Positions 17,177 to 24,804 of a stretch of DNA of 48,854 nt are shown here, in pieces; the stretch's first letter is position 1, and each line of letters begins with the position of its first letter. Source of the stretch: Chlorobium sp. GTDB taxonomy: Bacteria; Bacteroidota; Chlorobiia; Chlorobiales; Chlorobiaceae. The notes under the pieces were generated by a model that did no database searches, was not told the DNA's origin, and saw nothing but the letters and a program-made list of their open reading frames with translations. The translations under genes were made by a program, and so were the position numbers. Location of the stretch: assembly GCA_028277485.1 (NCBI GenBank), contig JANQGE010000120.1:1-48854 (forward strand), given 5' to 3'.

Positions 17177-18361
17177 ATGTCCCCATACTACTTTATCCCC
17201 ATTTCTCTGTTCGCTGTTGTTTCCTATGGTAGTACCTTATTTGCCGTTACAACGGTCGACGGAGCGGGCATTATGATTCCCTTTGCGCAATACACAGGGA
17301 TCTACCTGATTGCCTTGGCGATTTCCAACGTGATGATCATGTTTCTCGCTTCGCGTGCGGGAGAATTTGGTTTCATTGATTATCCTGACGGCCAACGTAA
17401 AATCCACACCGTAGCCAAACCACTTGTTGGAGGAATCGGTATTCTTGCCGGTGTGCTCATATCCATGCTCCTGTTCATGCCGGTTGGGCAGAACCTGGGA
17501 CTCATCATGGCGATTCTCATGATCGGAGCCATAGGAGCGATAGACGACCGGCGAAACGTCAGCTTTAAAATCCGTTTCCTCGTTCAGATGGCAGCAACGG
17601 CATCCATTATGTATTTTGGAGGCACCGTGCTTTACTCGTTCGGCAACCTTATCGGCCTCGGTGCAATCGATACCGGCATTCTTGCCTGGCCGATAACCCT
17701 GTTCTGTGTTATCGGTGTCATCAACGCGGTCAACATGACCGACGGGCTCGATGGTCTTGCCGGAGGCATCTCCCTGGTCGCGTTCAGCGCATTCGGAATG
17801 CTTGCCTGGCTGAACAACCAATCAGAGCTTACCTTCATCAGTATCGCCTTTATAGGTGCGCTTGCTGCGTTCCTACGCTTCAACTGGCACCCTTCGAAAC
17901 TCTTCATGGGTGATACAGGGAGCATGAGCCTTGGGTTCGTATTGGCGTTTTTTGCCATAGAGGTAACCCAGAAAACAGGAAGCATTGTCTCTCCTGCGGC
18001 GGCTCTTCTGGTTCTGGCGCTGCCTGTTACCGACACCATCACCGTCATGGCAAAGAGAGTGCTCAAAGGTCATAGTCCTTTCCATCCCGACAAGACCCAT
18101 CTGCACCATGTCATCAAGGCAATGGGGTTCAACCATCACAAAGTCGTTATCGTCATCATAAGCGCAACGGTGGTCTCATCCAGCATTGCCGTCATCGGTA
18201 CGCTTCTCCATTTTCCGGACTACCTGTTCTTTACCATCTATATGTTCTGTTTTACCCTATACTTCGCCGCTTCATACAAGCTCAGGGCCATCTACCGCCG
18301 CTTGTTGTGGCTGAGGCAGCAGAAAATATTCAACATCGAGCTGGGGCAGATTCTGCGGTAG
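17177..18361 (+). CDS. Undecaprenyl-phosphate sugar-1-phosphate transferase (WecA/MraY family)
   Basis: This integral membrane enzyme starts a lipid-linked polysaccharide by transferring a sugar-1-phosphate (usually GlcNAc) to undecaprenyl phosphate. Motifs are RKIHTVAKPLVGGIGI (about 71-86), IGAIDDRRNVS, the catalytic INAVNMTDGLDGLAGG and LFMGDTGSMSLGF, and the histidine motif HSPFHPDKTHLHH characteristic of WecA-type GlcNAc enzymes. About 10-11 membrane segments are seen. I chose ATG 17177 with GGAG seven bases upstream; the frame is open to a TTG at 17102 overlapping wzz. The gene completes the surface polysaccharide cluster. WecA and TagO specificity cannot be separated from sequence alone. 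Confidence 0.9.
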   Translation: MSPYYFIPISLFAVVSYGSTLFAVTTVDGAGIMIPFAQYTGIYLIALAISNVMIMFLASRAGEFGFIDYPDGQRKIHTVAKPLVGGIGILAGVLISMLLFMPVGQNLGLIMAILMIGAIGAIDDRRNVSFKIRFLVQMAATASIMYFGGTVLYSFGNLIGLGAIDTGILAWPITLFCVIGVINAVNMTDGLDGLAGGISLVAFSAFGMLAWLNNQSELTFISIAFIGALAAFLRFNWHPSKLFMGDTGSMSLGFVLAFFAIEVTQKTGSIVSPAAALLVLALPVTDTITVMAKRVLKGHSPFHPDKTHLHHVIKAMGFNHHKVVIVIISATVVSSSIAVIGTLLHFPDYLFFTIYMFCFTLYFAASYKLRAIYRRLLWLRQQKIFNIELGQILR

Positions 18362-18461
18362 GAGCGCTTTGCGCTTGTGTTAAGTGTTAGGTGTTAAGAG
18401 CTATGTGTTAGGAATTTTTTGTTAAAGAGTGTGATTTAAACTACGGGCTCGGAAGAATAAA

Positions 18462-18549
18462 GGGCACCTCTATAAATTGTCGTGAGCGACACCCTCTCCT
18501 ATCCGACCAACGAAGTAACCATGGTGCGCAACAAATTAATCGAGGTGCC
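18462..18549 (+). mobile_element. MITE-like element, short form
   Basis: This is an 88 bp copy. The ends GGGCACCTCTATAAATTGTC and ACAAATTAATCGAGGTGCC are kept, but the centre is reduced to GAGCGACACCCTCTCCTATC before CGACCAACGAAGTAACC. It lies 24 bases before the antitoxin gene. Confidence 0.85.
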
Positions 18550-18573
18550 TTATAGAAAAATTGGAGGCTGTAT

Positions 18574-18792
18574 ATGACACAGATACTTGAGAAAGCCTTT
18601 GAAGAGGCATCGAAACTGTCCAAGCTGGAGCAAAATATCTTGGGACGATGGTTGATTGATGAAATTCTATCCGAAAGAAAATGGAAAGAAGCATTTGCCG
18701 GGTCAGAAGATGTGCTGGATCAATTGGCGGAAGAGGCGCTTGCGGAACATGCACAAGGTAAAACAAAGCCATTGGATATCGACAGTCTGTGA
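18574..18792 (+). CDS. Antitoxin of a RelE/ParE-type pair, now without its toxin
   Basis: This is a 72-residue protein MTQILEKAFEEASKLS... with WLIDEILSERKWKEAFAGSEDVL and the tail LAEEALAEHAQGKTKPLDIDSL. These are recognisable features of the antitoxin usually found just upstream of RelE/ParE-like toxins. GGAGG lies eight bases before the ATG. The stop overlaps a GTG that begins a toxin frame, as at 10406, but that frame breaks down within about 12 codons. The antitoxin therefore looks intact but orphaned. Confidence 0.78.
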   Translation: MTQILEKAFEEASKLSKLEQNILGRWLIDEILSERKWKEAFAGSEDVLDQLAEEALAEHAQGKTKPLDIDSL

Positions 18793-18826
18793 TATCGCAT
18801 ACGGCAAAGCGTTTTCGCAACCTCAC
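18789..18826 (+). pseudogene. Beheaded RelE/ParE toxin remnant (first dozen codons only)
   Basis: GTG at 18789, overlapping the antitoxin stop, reads VISHTAKRFRNL, which matches the usual start of these toxins. After the CTC near 18825 the sequence becomes intergenic word repeats (CTCATCGCTCATTGC, then GAGAACTTCGAACTCAGAAC). The rest of the toxin is absent. Confidence 0.65.
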
Positions 18827-18987
18827 TCATCGCTCATTGCTTTCAACTGAGAACTTCGAACTCAGAACTATTCAGCCATCCGGCTATCTTGCTAACCAGC
18901 TATCGAGCTTTTTTGGCAAATAGCAGCAGTTAATGAAGAATGTCTGAATAAGTGCAAATTCTACACAAAGGAATCATAACTATCGTA

Positions 18988-19206
18988 ATGAAAATAAAGG
19001 AACAGACAATAAAAGCATTGGAAGGTCTTTCAGCGGCCGAGATGATGATGCTCAATGAATGGATCGATCAACTTCGCAGAACTCGTCATAAGTCTCGTCT
19101 TCCAGGAAAATGGAAAATCAGTTACAAACAATTGCATGAAGCAACATCGGGTTGTCAAAAAAACCTCGGCGACGAGATTTATAGACAAAGAAACGAGCGG
19201 ATATGA
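18988..19206 (+). CDS. Putative antitoxin upstream of a VapC remnant
   Basis: This is a 72-residue protein starting MKIKEQTIKALEGLSAAEM with MMLNEWIDQLRRTRHKSR. It has a helical N-terminal half like small antitoxins that precede PIN-domain toxins. An in-frame ATG 36 bases upstream (18952) is possible but less likely. The stop overlaps the ATG of a PIN toxin frame (ATGA) that dies after ten codons. Function is inferred from context. Confidence 0.6.
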   Translation: MKIKEQTIKALEGLSAAEMMMLNEWIDQLRRTRHKSRLPGKWKISYKQLHEATSGCQKNLGDEIYRQRNERI

Positions 19207-19235
19207 TCCTGTTTTTGGATACTTCAGCGTATTAA
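19203..19235 (+). pseudogene. Beheaded VapC (PIN) toxin remnant
   Basis: ATG at 19203 reads MILFLDTSAY and then TAA. MILFLDTSA is the typical PIN-domain start with the first catalytic Asp. The stop comes where the DNA turns into word repeats (CTTGAACTAAGCACCGAGAA, ACCTAACACGTAACAC). The other PIN acidic residues are absent, so no toxin can be made. Confidence 0.7.
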
Positions 19236-19402
19236 ATCCTCTTGAACCTTGAATATATAATCTTGAACTAAGCACCGAGAACTAAGAACTGAGCACTTTT
19301 TACCTAACACGTAACACAGTCTTCAACTCATCGCTTTATTGCCTAACACGTAGCACCTAACACATAACACAATCTTTAGCACCTAACACAATCTTCAACT
19401 CC
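19236..19402. repeat. Word repeats inside the toxin-antitoxin island
   Basis: The words are CTAAGCACCGAGAACTAAG, AACTGAGCACTTTTTACC, TAACACGTAACACAG, TCATCGCTTTATTGCC, ACACGTAGCACCTAACAC and ATAACACAATCTT repeated. They separate a destroyed toxin-antitoxin locus from an intact one. Confidence 0.6.
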
Positions 19403-19414
19403 TTGAATGAAAAA

Positions 19415-19684
19415 ATGAATACGCTTAAAGCTATAGAACTTAAACGGCGAGGCATCGCTGCGATAGAGGAGGCTCTCGCATTTGGACCGGTTCATATTTT
19501 GAAGCATGATCGACCGACGGCAGTTGTTGTGAGCGAAGCAGAGTATCAGTTGCTGATACGAAAAAAAGCAGGGCGAAAGAATCTTGCAGCTCTTGACTGG
19601 ATCAGAGACTATCAGCCTACGGGTAAGCGAACAAAAGCTGATATTGATAAACAAATATCAGAAGAACGGAGTGCTTGGGAATAA
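19415..19684 (+). CDS. PHD/YefM-type antitoxin
   Basis: This is an 89-residue protein (from ATG 19415; a further ATG lies at 19403). It has the PHD fold pattern: IELKRRGIAAIEEAL, then PVHILKHDRPTAVVVSEAEYQLL. The C-terminal tail is charged and toxin-binding (TKADIDKQISEERSAWE). Such antitoxins dimerise on their promoter and neutralise a PIN or RelE toxin. The VapC-type toxin starts two bases after the stop, so this is the one apparently complete pair in the island. Confidence 0.85.
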   Translation: MNTLKAIELKRRGIAAIEEALAFGPVHILKHDRPTAVVVSEAEYQLLIRKKAGRKNLAALDWIRDYQPTGKRTKADIDKQISEERSAWE

Positions 19685-19686
19685 TC

Positions 19687-20097
19687 GTGATACTTTTTCT
19701 TGACAGTAATGTCCTTATTTGCCTTATAGAAGGGGATATTTCCCTGGCTGCACGTGTTCAGGAAACTATAAAAAAGGTTTCAGAATCTCACTCGGAAATC
19801 ATTGTTGCAGTAAGTGCTCTTGCAATACTCGAATGTCGGGTGGTTCCGTTGCGCAACAAGGATGAGGCTTTGTTGCAGGTGTATGATGACTTTTTTTCAA
19901 CAGACAGTTTGCATATTGTCGATTTGTCACGCAATGTTCTTGATATAGCAACCAGTATTCGCGCCGTGACTGGATTAAAAACACCTGATGCTCTCCATGC
20001 TGCCTCTTGTTTATCACTTAAAACCAGCCATTATTTTTTGACCGAAGATCGTTCTTTTGGCAAGGTTTCAGGCTTGAATGTTCGGAGTGCTTTGTAA
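19687..20097 (+). CDS. VapC-type PIN-domain toxin ribonuclease
   Basis: This is a 136-residue PIN protein starting at GTG 19687 (VILFLDSNVLICLIEGD). The four acidic positions of the PIN active site are visible: Asp in FLDSNVLI, Glu in LAILECRV, Asp in KTPDALHAA, and Asp in FLTEDRSF. VapC toxins cleave tRNA or rRNA and are held by the cognate antitoxin, here the PHD protein just upstream. The GTG start sits two bases after the antitoxin stop; the open frame begins at a TTG 12 bases earlier. All catalytic residues are present, so the toxin should be active if expressed. Confidence 0.87.
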   Translation: MILFLDSNVLICLIEGDISLAARVQETIKKVSESHSEIIVAVSALAILECRVVPLRNKDEALLQVYDDFFSTDSLHIVDLSRNVLDIATSIRAVTGLKTPDALHAASCLSLKTSHYFLTEDRSFGKVSGLNVRSAL

Positions 20098-20163
20098 TCA
20101 ACCCAGAATTAGAACTGTGTGTTTCAATACCTGTTACTCTGAGTAATCAGCATGGAAGAAGCG

Positions 20164-20258
20164 ATGAATACGGATAATACGACACGTTGCCCGCTGTGTA
20201 GTGGGGAAAAGGTACAAGGAACCACAACTGTTAAGGTTGACCTGGGGGATGCACTTAT
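20164..20258 (+). pseudogene. YgiT-type zinc-finger antitoxin, truncated by a MITE
   Basis: The frame from ATG 20164 (or 20152) reads MNTDNTTRCPLCSGEKVQG then TTTVKVDLGDALM. This is the N-terminal half of YgiT/MqsA-like proteins with the first CxxC of the zinc site. The element starting at 20259 interrupts it. The second CxxC (expected about 15 residues later) is not found beyond the element, so the 3' part was lost rather than simply displaced. No partner toxin is visible upstream. Confidence 0.7.
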
Positions 20259-20400
20259 GGGCACCTCTATTAATTTGTTGCGCACCATGATTACTTCGTT
20301 GGTCGGTGCTCGAAATCCTCATGTACTCTGTGTACACTCCGGTTTCTGCGCTCCGTTCGCCTCGTACTCATGTCGCTCACGACAATTAATAGAGGTGCCC
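20259..20400 (-). mobile_element. MITE-like element, long form
   Basis: This is a 142 bp copy on the minus strand with ends GGGCACCTCTATTAATTTG and ACAATTAATAGAGGTGCCC and the long core (GTGCTCGAAATCCTCATG, TACTCTGTGTACACTCCGG). It truncates a YgiT-type gene. No clear target duplication is visible, consistent with a deletion on the right side. Confidence 0.9.
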
Positions 20401-20545
20401 TGTATACCCAGCCGCTCAACTTAGCCTGAATAATTCATGAGAGTTCAAACACCCGACCCCGATTCCCGATTATTTTTTCCTGCCTAACACATAGCACCTT
20501 CCCACTTCCCGCTCTCCCTCTTTTTTTATTCCTTTGGTGAATTAC
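20401..20545. repeat. Word repeats downstream of the mscS-like gene
   Basis: CCTGAATAATTCATGAGAGT (20424, shared with 6230) is followed by ACCCGACCCCGATTCCCG, CCTAACACATAGCACC and CCCACTTCCCGCTCTCCC. There is no gene. Confidence 0.5.
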
Positions 20546-22189
20546 TCAACTTAGGGTGTAGTTGTTTTCTTTTAACTTATCCTGTACATTCTGGCAAAGT
20601 TTCGAATATACGGTTTCCAGATTCTTTACCTCCTGCGTGTTTGCTCTGAGTGTGTAGCCGAACATTCCATCTTTGGTCTCAATCCTGAAAAAAACCGGTT
20701 TGGGATCAAGCAGGATACCGTCCGTGCTCACTGCGGCCTCGAGCACCTGTTCTCGAAGTGCTTCGTTTTTTGTGTCTTGTTTCAGATAAAGCGTCAGCTC
20801 CAGTGAAAGATGCCCGTTTTTCTGGACAGACTCTGTATAATTTAATATTTTCGAACGAAATGCAGCCTTATTCGGTATAATTGTGATTTCGTTCTGAAGG
20901 TTTTTGATGCGGGTTACCAGAAGACCCTTGTAAATGATTTCTCCGGTGATATCTCCGAGTCTGACTCTGTCACCGACCCGGAAAGAGCCTGTGTAATTGA
21001 GCATGATTCCGCTGATGACGTTCTGGACAGCCGGAACCGCGCTGAAAGAGACGGTCAGGCCCAGAATGATGACCAAAGCGAGTGCCGTGGAATTATTCGC
21101 CAAGGGCAGTGACGCGAACAGCAGAAACGCCAGCAGGAGGTAAAGAACGATTTTGAAGATTTTTCTCGTGGGTTCCGCCCATTCAGCTTCGAAGCCGCCG
21201 AATTTAAGTTCACCCTTTGCGATGTTATTGAAAACAATGTCGCTGAATTTACCAAGATAACGGATAATGGCGATCAGAATGACAATAACTATAACATTTG
21301 GAATCAGCGTGACAAATTCATGGGAAAGTTTTTTTGCCGGTTCAAGTACAAACGCAAGCAGGTTTGTCGACAGGTCTTCCGTCCAGGGGAAAAAGCTCAA
21401 TACCGTTGTGAGATAAGCATAGATCAGAAGAATTTTCAGGAACAGTTCGGTAACTCTGCTGAACCAGCCGAACCCGGATGCAAGATGGTCTGGGGATAAA
21501 AGCTGTATGAGCTTGTTCTGGCTGTCAGAGCTGTGATGCAGTCTGATTTTCTGTATCCAGCCGTCCATGAGAGTGAAGAAACTGTTCAGGTAGTGCCATA
21601 CGACGGCAAGAGCAACAAAAAACGCAAGGGATTTAAGGATGCTGAGCAGGATGTTTCGGCCGCTGGTTTCTTCCCTGAATTGTTCGGCCTGGTTTGAGAT
21701 TTTTGCAAGTACGGTATCGGCAAGTTCCTGTCTTGACATGTCCTCGGCGTTTGCATCAGCATCGCTGAACGCCGCGATAATGTTCCGGGGTGTTCTGATT
21801 GCGGTCAGGGTTTCGCCTTCGACGATTGTAAGTGAATCAACGGGTACGGCTGAGCGGAAAAAATCCGTCAGAAGCCTTGATGTTTTAAAGGCTCTTTGCT
21901 CGGCCTCGATATCGCCGATTCTGCTGTAAAGACGGAAAATCTCGTTGTTGTTTACAGTTACAGGAAACCCGCGCTGTTGTTTCAATGAATCGGAAAATGC
22001 CTTTATGACATCATTGTCGTCAACTTTAACCGGCTCCGGCGGTACGGTTGCCATGGTGTCTTCGACGGCTTCGGCCGTCACGGGAGCTACGGTGCCGGTC
22101 TGTTGTGCCGTTAAATCAGCAGCAGCATGACTTTCACCTGTAGAAAAAAAGAGCAGGAAGAAAATGTATACGGGGAATAATGTTTTCAT
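20546..22189 (-). CDS. MscS-family mechanosensitive ion channel
   Basis: This is a 547-residue protein with a signal peptide (LFPVYIFFLLFFSTGESHAA), a periplasmic helical region up to about 180, and four to five membrane segments between about 180 and 400. The MscS core covers the pore helix and beta domain: LGLTVSFSAVPAVQNVISGIML, then YTGSFRVGDRVRLGDITGEIIYKGLLVTRIKN and ITIIPNKAAFRSKILNYTES. MscS channels open under membrane tension to release solutes on osmotic downshock. It is longer than E. coli MscS (286) because of the N-terminal periplasmic part, as in YbdG/MscK-like relatives. It is a single gene between repeats. Confidence 0.9.
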   Translation of the reverse strand: MKTLFPVYIFFLLFFSTGESHAAADLTAQQTGTVAPVTAEAVEDTMATVPPEPVKVDDNDVIKAFSDSLKQQRGFPVTVNNNEIFRLYSRIGDIEAEQRAFKTSRLLTDFFRSAVPVDSLTIVEGETLTAIRTPRNIIAAFSDADANAEDMSRQELADTVLAKISNQAEQFREETSGRNILLSILKSLAFFVALAVVWHYLNSFFTLMDGWIQKIRLHHSSDSQNKLIQLLSPDHLASGFGWFSRVTELFLKILLIYAYLTTVLSFFPWTEDLSTNLLAFVLEPAKKLSHEFVTLIPNVIVIVILIAIIRYLGKFSDIVFNNIAKGELKFGGFEAEWAEPTRKIFKIVLYLLLAFLLFASLPLANNSTALALVIILGLTVSFSAVPAVQNVISGIMLNYTGSFRVGDRVRLGDITGEIIYKGLLVTRIKNLQNEITIIPNKAAFRSKILNYTESVQKNGHLSLELTLYLKQDTKNEALREQVLEAAVSTDGILLDPKPVFFRIETKDGMFGYTLRANTQEVKNLETVYSKLCQNVQDKLKENNYTLS

Positions 22190-22267
22190 TGCAAACTTGA
22201 ATAAATCTCTGAATTCATCGTTTCATGACGTCCTGGCTGTGCCGCGCGGTCGGAATCAATAGCTAAT

Positions 22268-22384
22268 GGGCATCTCTATTAATTTGTTGCGCGCCCTGAT
22301 TACTTCGTTGGTCGGATAGGAGAGGGCTTCTGTGCCCCGTCTGCCTCGTACTCAAGTCGCTCACGGCAATTTATAGAGATGCCC
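22268..22384 (-). mobile_element. MITE-like element, medium form
   Basis: This is a 117 bp copy on the minus strand with ends GGGCATCTCTATTAATTTG and GGCAATTTATAGAGATGCCC. Both ends carry the compensating change C to T / G to A relative to the consensus, so terminal pairing is kept. The centre is the medium type (GTCGGATAGGAGAGGGCTTC). An AT dinucleotide flanks both sides. Confidence 0.88.
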
Positions 22385-22694
22385 ATTGTTCACAGCCAAG
22401 TTACAAAAAAAACCGGTCTCCAAACGCAGGGAAGGCCTGTATCTGGATTTCTGATCACTGGTTATGCTATCCGGATGACAAGAAGGTCCATCGGGAGTTC
22501 CCCAGGATGTACTTTTATGCGCACCCCGGAACGGAAAAAGAGGAATCTGGACAATCACAGCGACTGAAACAATCAGGTCAAAGCAGCTGGCTGAGCTGCG
22601 AACCGGAACACATGGGCCGAATCGCCACGCGAGGAAGTATTGCCAGGAAAAGATGAGAAAAATAGCGGGTTTCTGCTAAGTCCGGGGATAACTC
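22385..22694. other. Gap without a supported gene; possible protein fragment
   Basis: A plus-strand frame over about 22430-22560 reads DHWLCYPDDKKVHREFPRMY, then FYAHPGTEKEES, which looks more protein-like than the surrounding frames. It has no start, motif or ribosome binding site. I cannot identify it; it may be a remnant of a gene cut by the MITE at 22384. Confidence 0.3.
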
Positions 22695-22892
22695 TTACAC
22701 TGCAAGATCATTCCTGATGGCCTGTTCCACTCCATTTACATACTTGTCAAGTTCAGCCTGCCGGACTTTTAGGCCCGAGTCCTCGATTTCTTTCCCGTCA
22801 AGGAGAAAAGACACGTTGATATGATTTTCCGGTAGTTCTGTCGTATGGATTTCAAAGAGTAGTCCATTAAAGTGAAATGACTTGACTATCAT
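22695..22892 (-). CDS. Small hypothetical protein
   Basis: This is a 65-residue protein starting MIVKSFHFNGLLFEIHTTEL with FLLDGKEIEDSGLKV and a helical C-terminus (AELDKYVNGVEQAIRNDLA). It is predicted soluble, with a beta-rich first half. No family is recognised. It lies downstream of, and on the same strand as, the pentapeptide-TIR gene with about 180 bases between, so co-transcription is possible but unproven. Confidence 0.5.
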   Translation of the reverse strand: MIVKSFHFNGLLFEIHTTELPENHINVSFLLDGKEIEDSGLKVRQAELDKYVNGVEQAIRNDLAV

Positions 22893-23072
22893 GTGGATAT
22901 ACCGTTGTGTTGTAAAGTGGTTCCTGCAGGTCTTGTTCTGCAGCAGTCCCCAACCAGGCCGGGAGGATGTGGAACAAATTTAATAGAGAATATCGCCAAT
23001 TTCGCCAATTATTTTCTGATTTTTTGTGCCGCTATAGACCCGCTCAGCCATTCCGGCGGAAGCGATTGCCGA

Positions 23073-23993
23073 TCATGCTTGCCCGGATTTCAGATCGCGC
23101 AACAGATGGTCAAAGGATTTTTTATAAACCTCATGGTCTTTCCACTGTCTGAAATCACCTATGTGCCGCAGTCTCCGCACGTCTTCCGGCCATCCCGTCT
23201 TACTTTCCATCACCGCATCATCGATTCGTACTGGAAACAGCACAGGCTTGTTCCTCTCTTTCTCAAGGTTAAGGGCATGTTCCACCTCATACGCAACCCA
23301 GTGCTTAATTACCGAATGTTCCGACAGGATCAGCAAGAGCTTGTCATAAGCAAGAAGTGACTCGTCAATTGTCGGTCTGATTTGGGCCCCAATTTCCATG
23401 TCGTGCGGTGCAAACCAGCATCGAATCCCGGTTTCTTGGAGGTCATGATAGATTTGCTTTGCAAATTCTTCATCGTTGCTGCTGTAACTGATAAAGCAGG
23501 AGTAATAGTCGGTAACCTTGGTCATCAGAGATCGAGCACATTCAATGAAGGTATCGGGTAAGCCGCAACCCCTCAAAAAAGTGTCGGGAATGTTCCCTTT
23601 CGATTTATACAACGTATCAATGCCAATTGTAGAGGGCCCGATATGCCGAACGGTATCAAGCCCGGAGACGCTGCTCAGATCAACGTTTGCAAATACCGAG
23701 TAAAATAGAGAAGCATTTTCAAGGATTGCACCTTTGAAAATGGCGTTATGAATGTTGGTTAGCCAGATGGAGGCTCCTTTGAGGTTGACTTCCCTGAGGT
23801 TGGCTTCCCAGAGGCATGTGTTCCAAAGTTGGGCTTTTGTAAGGTTGACTTTTGTGAAATTGGTTTTGCTGAGGTTGTCTCCAATGAAGGCGACTTCACT
23901 GAGATCAGGCTTGACCTCAGGATTTTCTTCCCTCCACCTATTCCACGCCTCAACTCCCTGCTTCAGGACATTCAGGTGCTTTTCATTTGCCAT
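23073..23993 (-). CDS. Pentapeptide-repeat / TIR-domain protein
   Basis: This is a 306-residue protein with two parts. Residues about 30-115 are pentapeptide-like repeats (NLSKTNFTKVNLTKAQLW, ANLREVNLKGASIW, AIFKGAILENASLF), which form a right-handed beta helix. Residues about 160-300 are a TIR domain: YSCFISYSSNDEEFAKQIY (box 1), RCWFAPHDMEIGAQI (box 2), and SEHSVIKHWVAYEVEHALN. The Glu in WVAYEVEHAL (about 235) is at the position of the NADase catalytic glutamate of bacterial TIR domains. Such TIR proteins deplete NAD or make cyclic ADP-ribose signals, often in anti-phage defence; this is an inference here. No partner sensor gene such as a Thoeris ThsA is adjacent. There is one small unknown gene downstream. 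Confidence 0.85.
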   Translation of the reverse strand: MANEKHLNVLKQGVEAWNRWREENPEVKPDLSEVAFIGDNLSKTNFTKVNLTKAQLWNTCLWEANLREVNLKGASIWLTNIHNAIFKGAILENASLFYSVFANVDLSSVSGLDTVRHIGPSTIGIDTLYKSKGNIPDTFLRGCGLPDTFIECARSLMTKVTDYYSCFISYSSNDEEFAKQIYHDLQETGIRCWFAPHDMEIGAQIRPTIDESLLAYDKLLLILSEHSVIKHWVAYEVEHALNLEKERNKPVLFPVRIDDAVMESKTGWPEDVRRLRHIGDFRQWKDHEVYKKSFDHLLRDLKSGQA

Positions 23994-24161
23994 GGGTCAC
24001 GGTGGTTATGATTGAATCTGCCACTTGATTATTTACTGTAAGATACGGAATACATGAATAGTACAGCATATTCTGCTGAAACTCATCCGCACCCGAACCT
24101 GTTTGGTTCCGGCCGCTACGATTGATGCGATTGCCATAATATTTCGGTGTTTGCTATTTCA

Positions 24162-24176
24162 GGGTGCCTCTATTTA
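24162..24176 (+). repeat. Terminal remnant of a MITE-like element
   Basis: GGGTGCCTCTATTTA is followed directly by GGGCAAC, the same arrangement as at 48696-48714 where a second element follows. It is probably a leftover end from a nested insertion or excision, about 50 bases before def. Confidence 0.5.
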
Positions 24177-24226
24177 GGGCAACTTTTTGTTCTGCGTGCG
24201 GGTTTGATTAAACAAAAAAATAGTAC

Positions 24227-24784
24227 ATGATACTTCCGATTAATACATACAGTGATGAGGTACTGCGCCGGAAAGCAAAGCCGTTGAAAGGGACAGACAG
24301 ACAGCTTGAGGAGCTTATAGGAAATATGTTCGAATCCATGCGGAATGCTGAAGGGATAGGTCTTGCGGCTCCTCAGATAGGTGTTTCACTTCGTTTGCTT
24401 GTGGTCGATATCTCCTTGGCTGACGGCTATGATGAGGCGTCCCCGATGGTGGTTATCAATCCGCACATTCTCGCCGTCCAAGGTTACAACTCAATGGAGG
24501 AAGGGTGTCTGAGCATTCCCGATGTCCGGGGTGATGTTGTTCGTCCTTCGGCGATACAGCTCAAGTATCGCGATGAAAATTTCGAAGAGCGTGTGGGCGA
24601 GTTTGATAACCTTACTGCACGGGTTCTGCAGCACGAGATTGACCATCTTGATGGAACTCTTTTCGTGGATCGCATGCAACGGCGCGATCGCAGGAAAATC
24701 CAAAAAGAGCTTGACGCCTTAACCCGCGGTGTCGTCAATGCCAGCTATCCCGTTGCTGTTCAAGTGGATAGTGAGACAAGGTGA
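24227..24784 (+). CDS. def: Peptide deformylase
   Basis: This enzyme removes the N-formyl group from nascent proteins at the ribosome. The 185 residues carry the three family motifs: GIGLAAPQIG (about 43), EEGCLSIP (about 92, with the metal-binding Cys) and QHEIDHLDG (about 135, with two metal-binding His and the catalytic Glu). The C-terminal extension RRKIQKELDALTRG is normal for the type I enzyme. fmt starts 20 bases downstream, the classic def-fmt pair that makes and removes the formyl group. Confidence 0.97.
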   Translation: MILPINTYSDEVLRRKAKPLKGTDRQLEELIGNMFESMRNAEGIGLAAPQIGVSLRLLVVDISLADGYDEASPMVVINPHILAVQGYNSMEEGCLSIPDVRGDVVRPSAIQLKYRDENFEERVGEFDNLTARVLQHEIDHLDGTLFVDRMQRRDRRKIQKELDALTRGVVNASYPVAVQVDSETR

Positions 24785-24804
24785 ACTAAATCAACGGATT
24801 TTCG

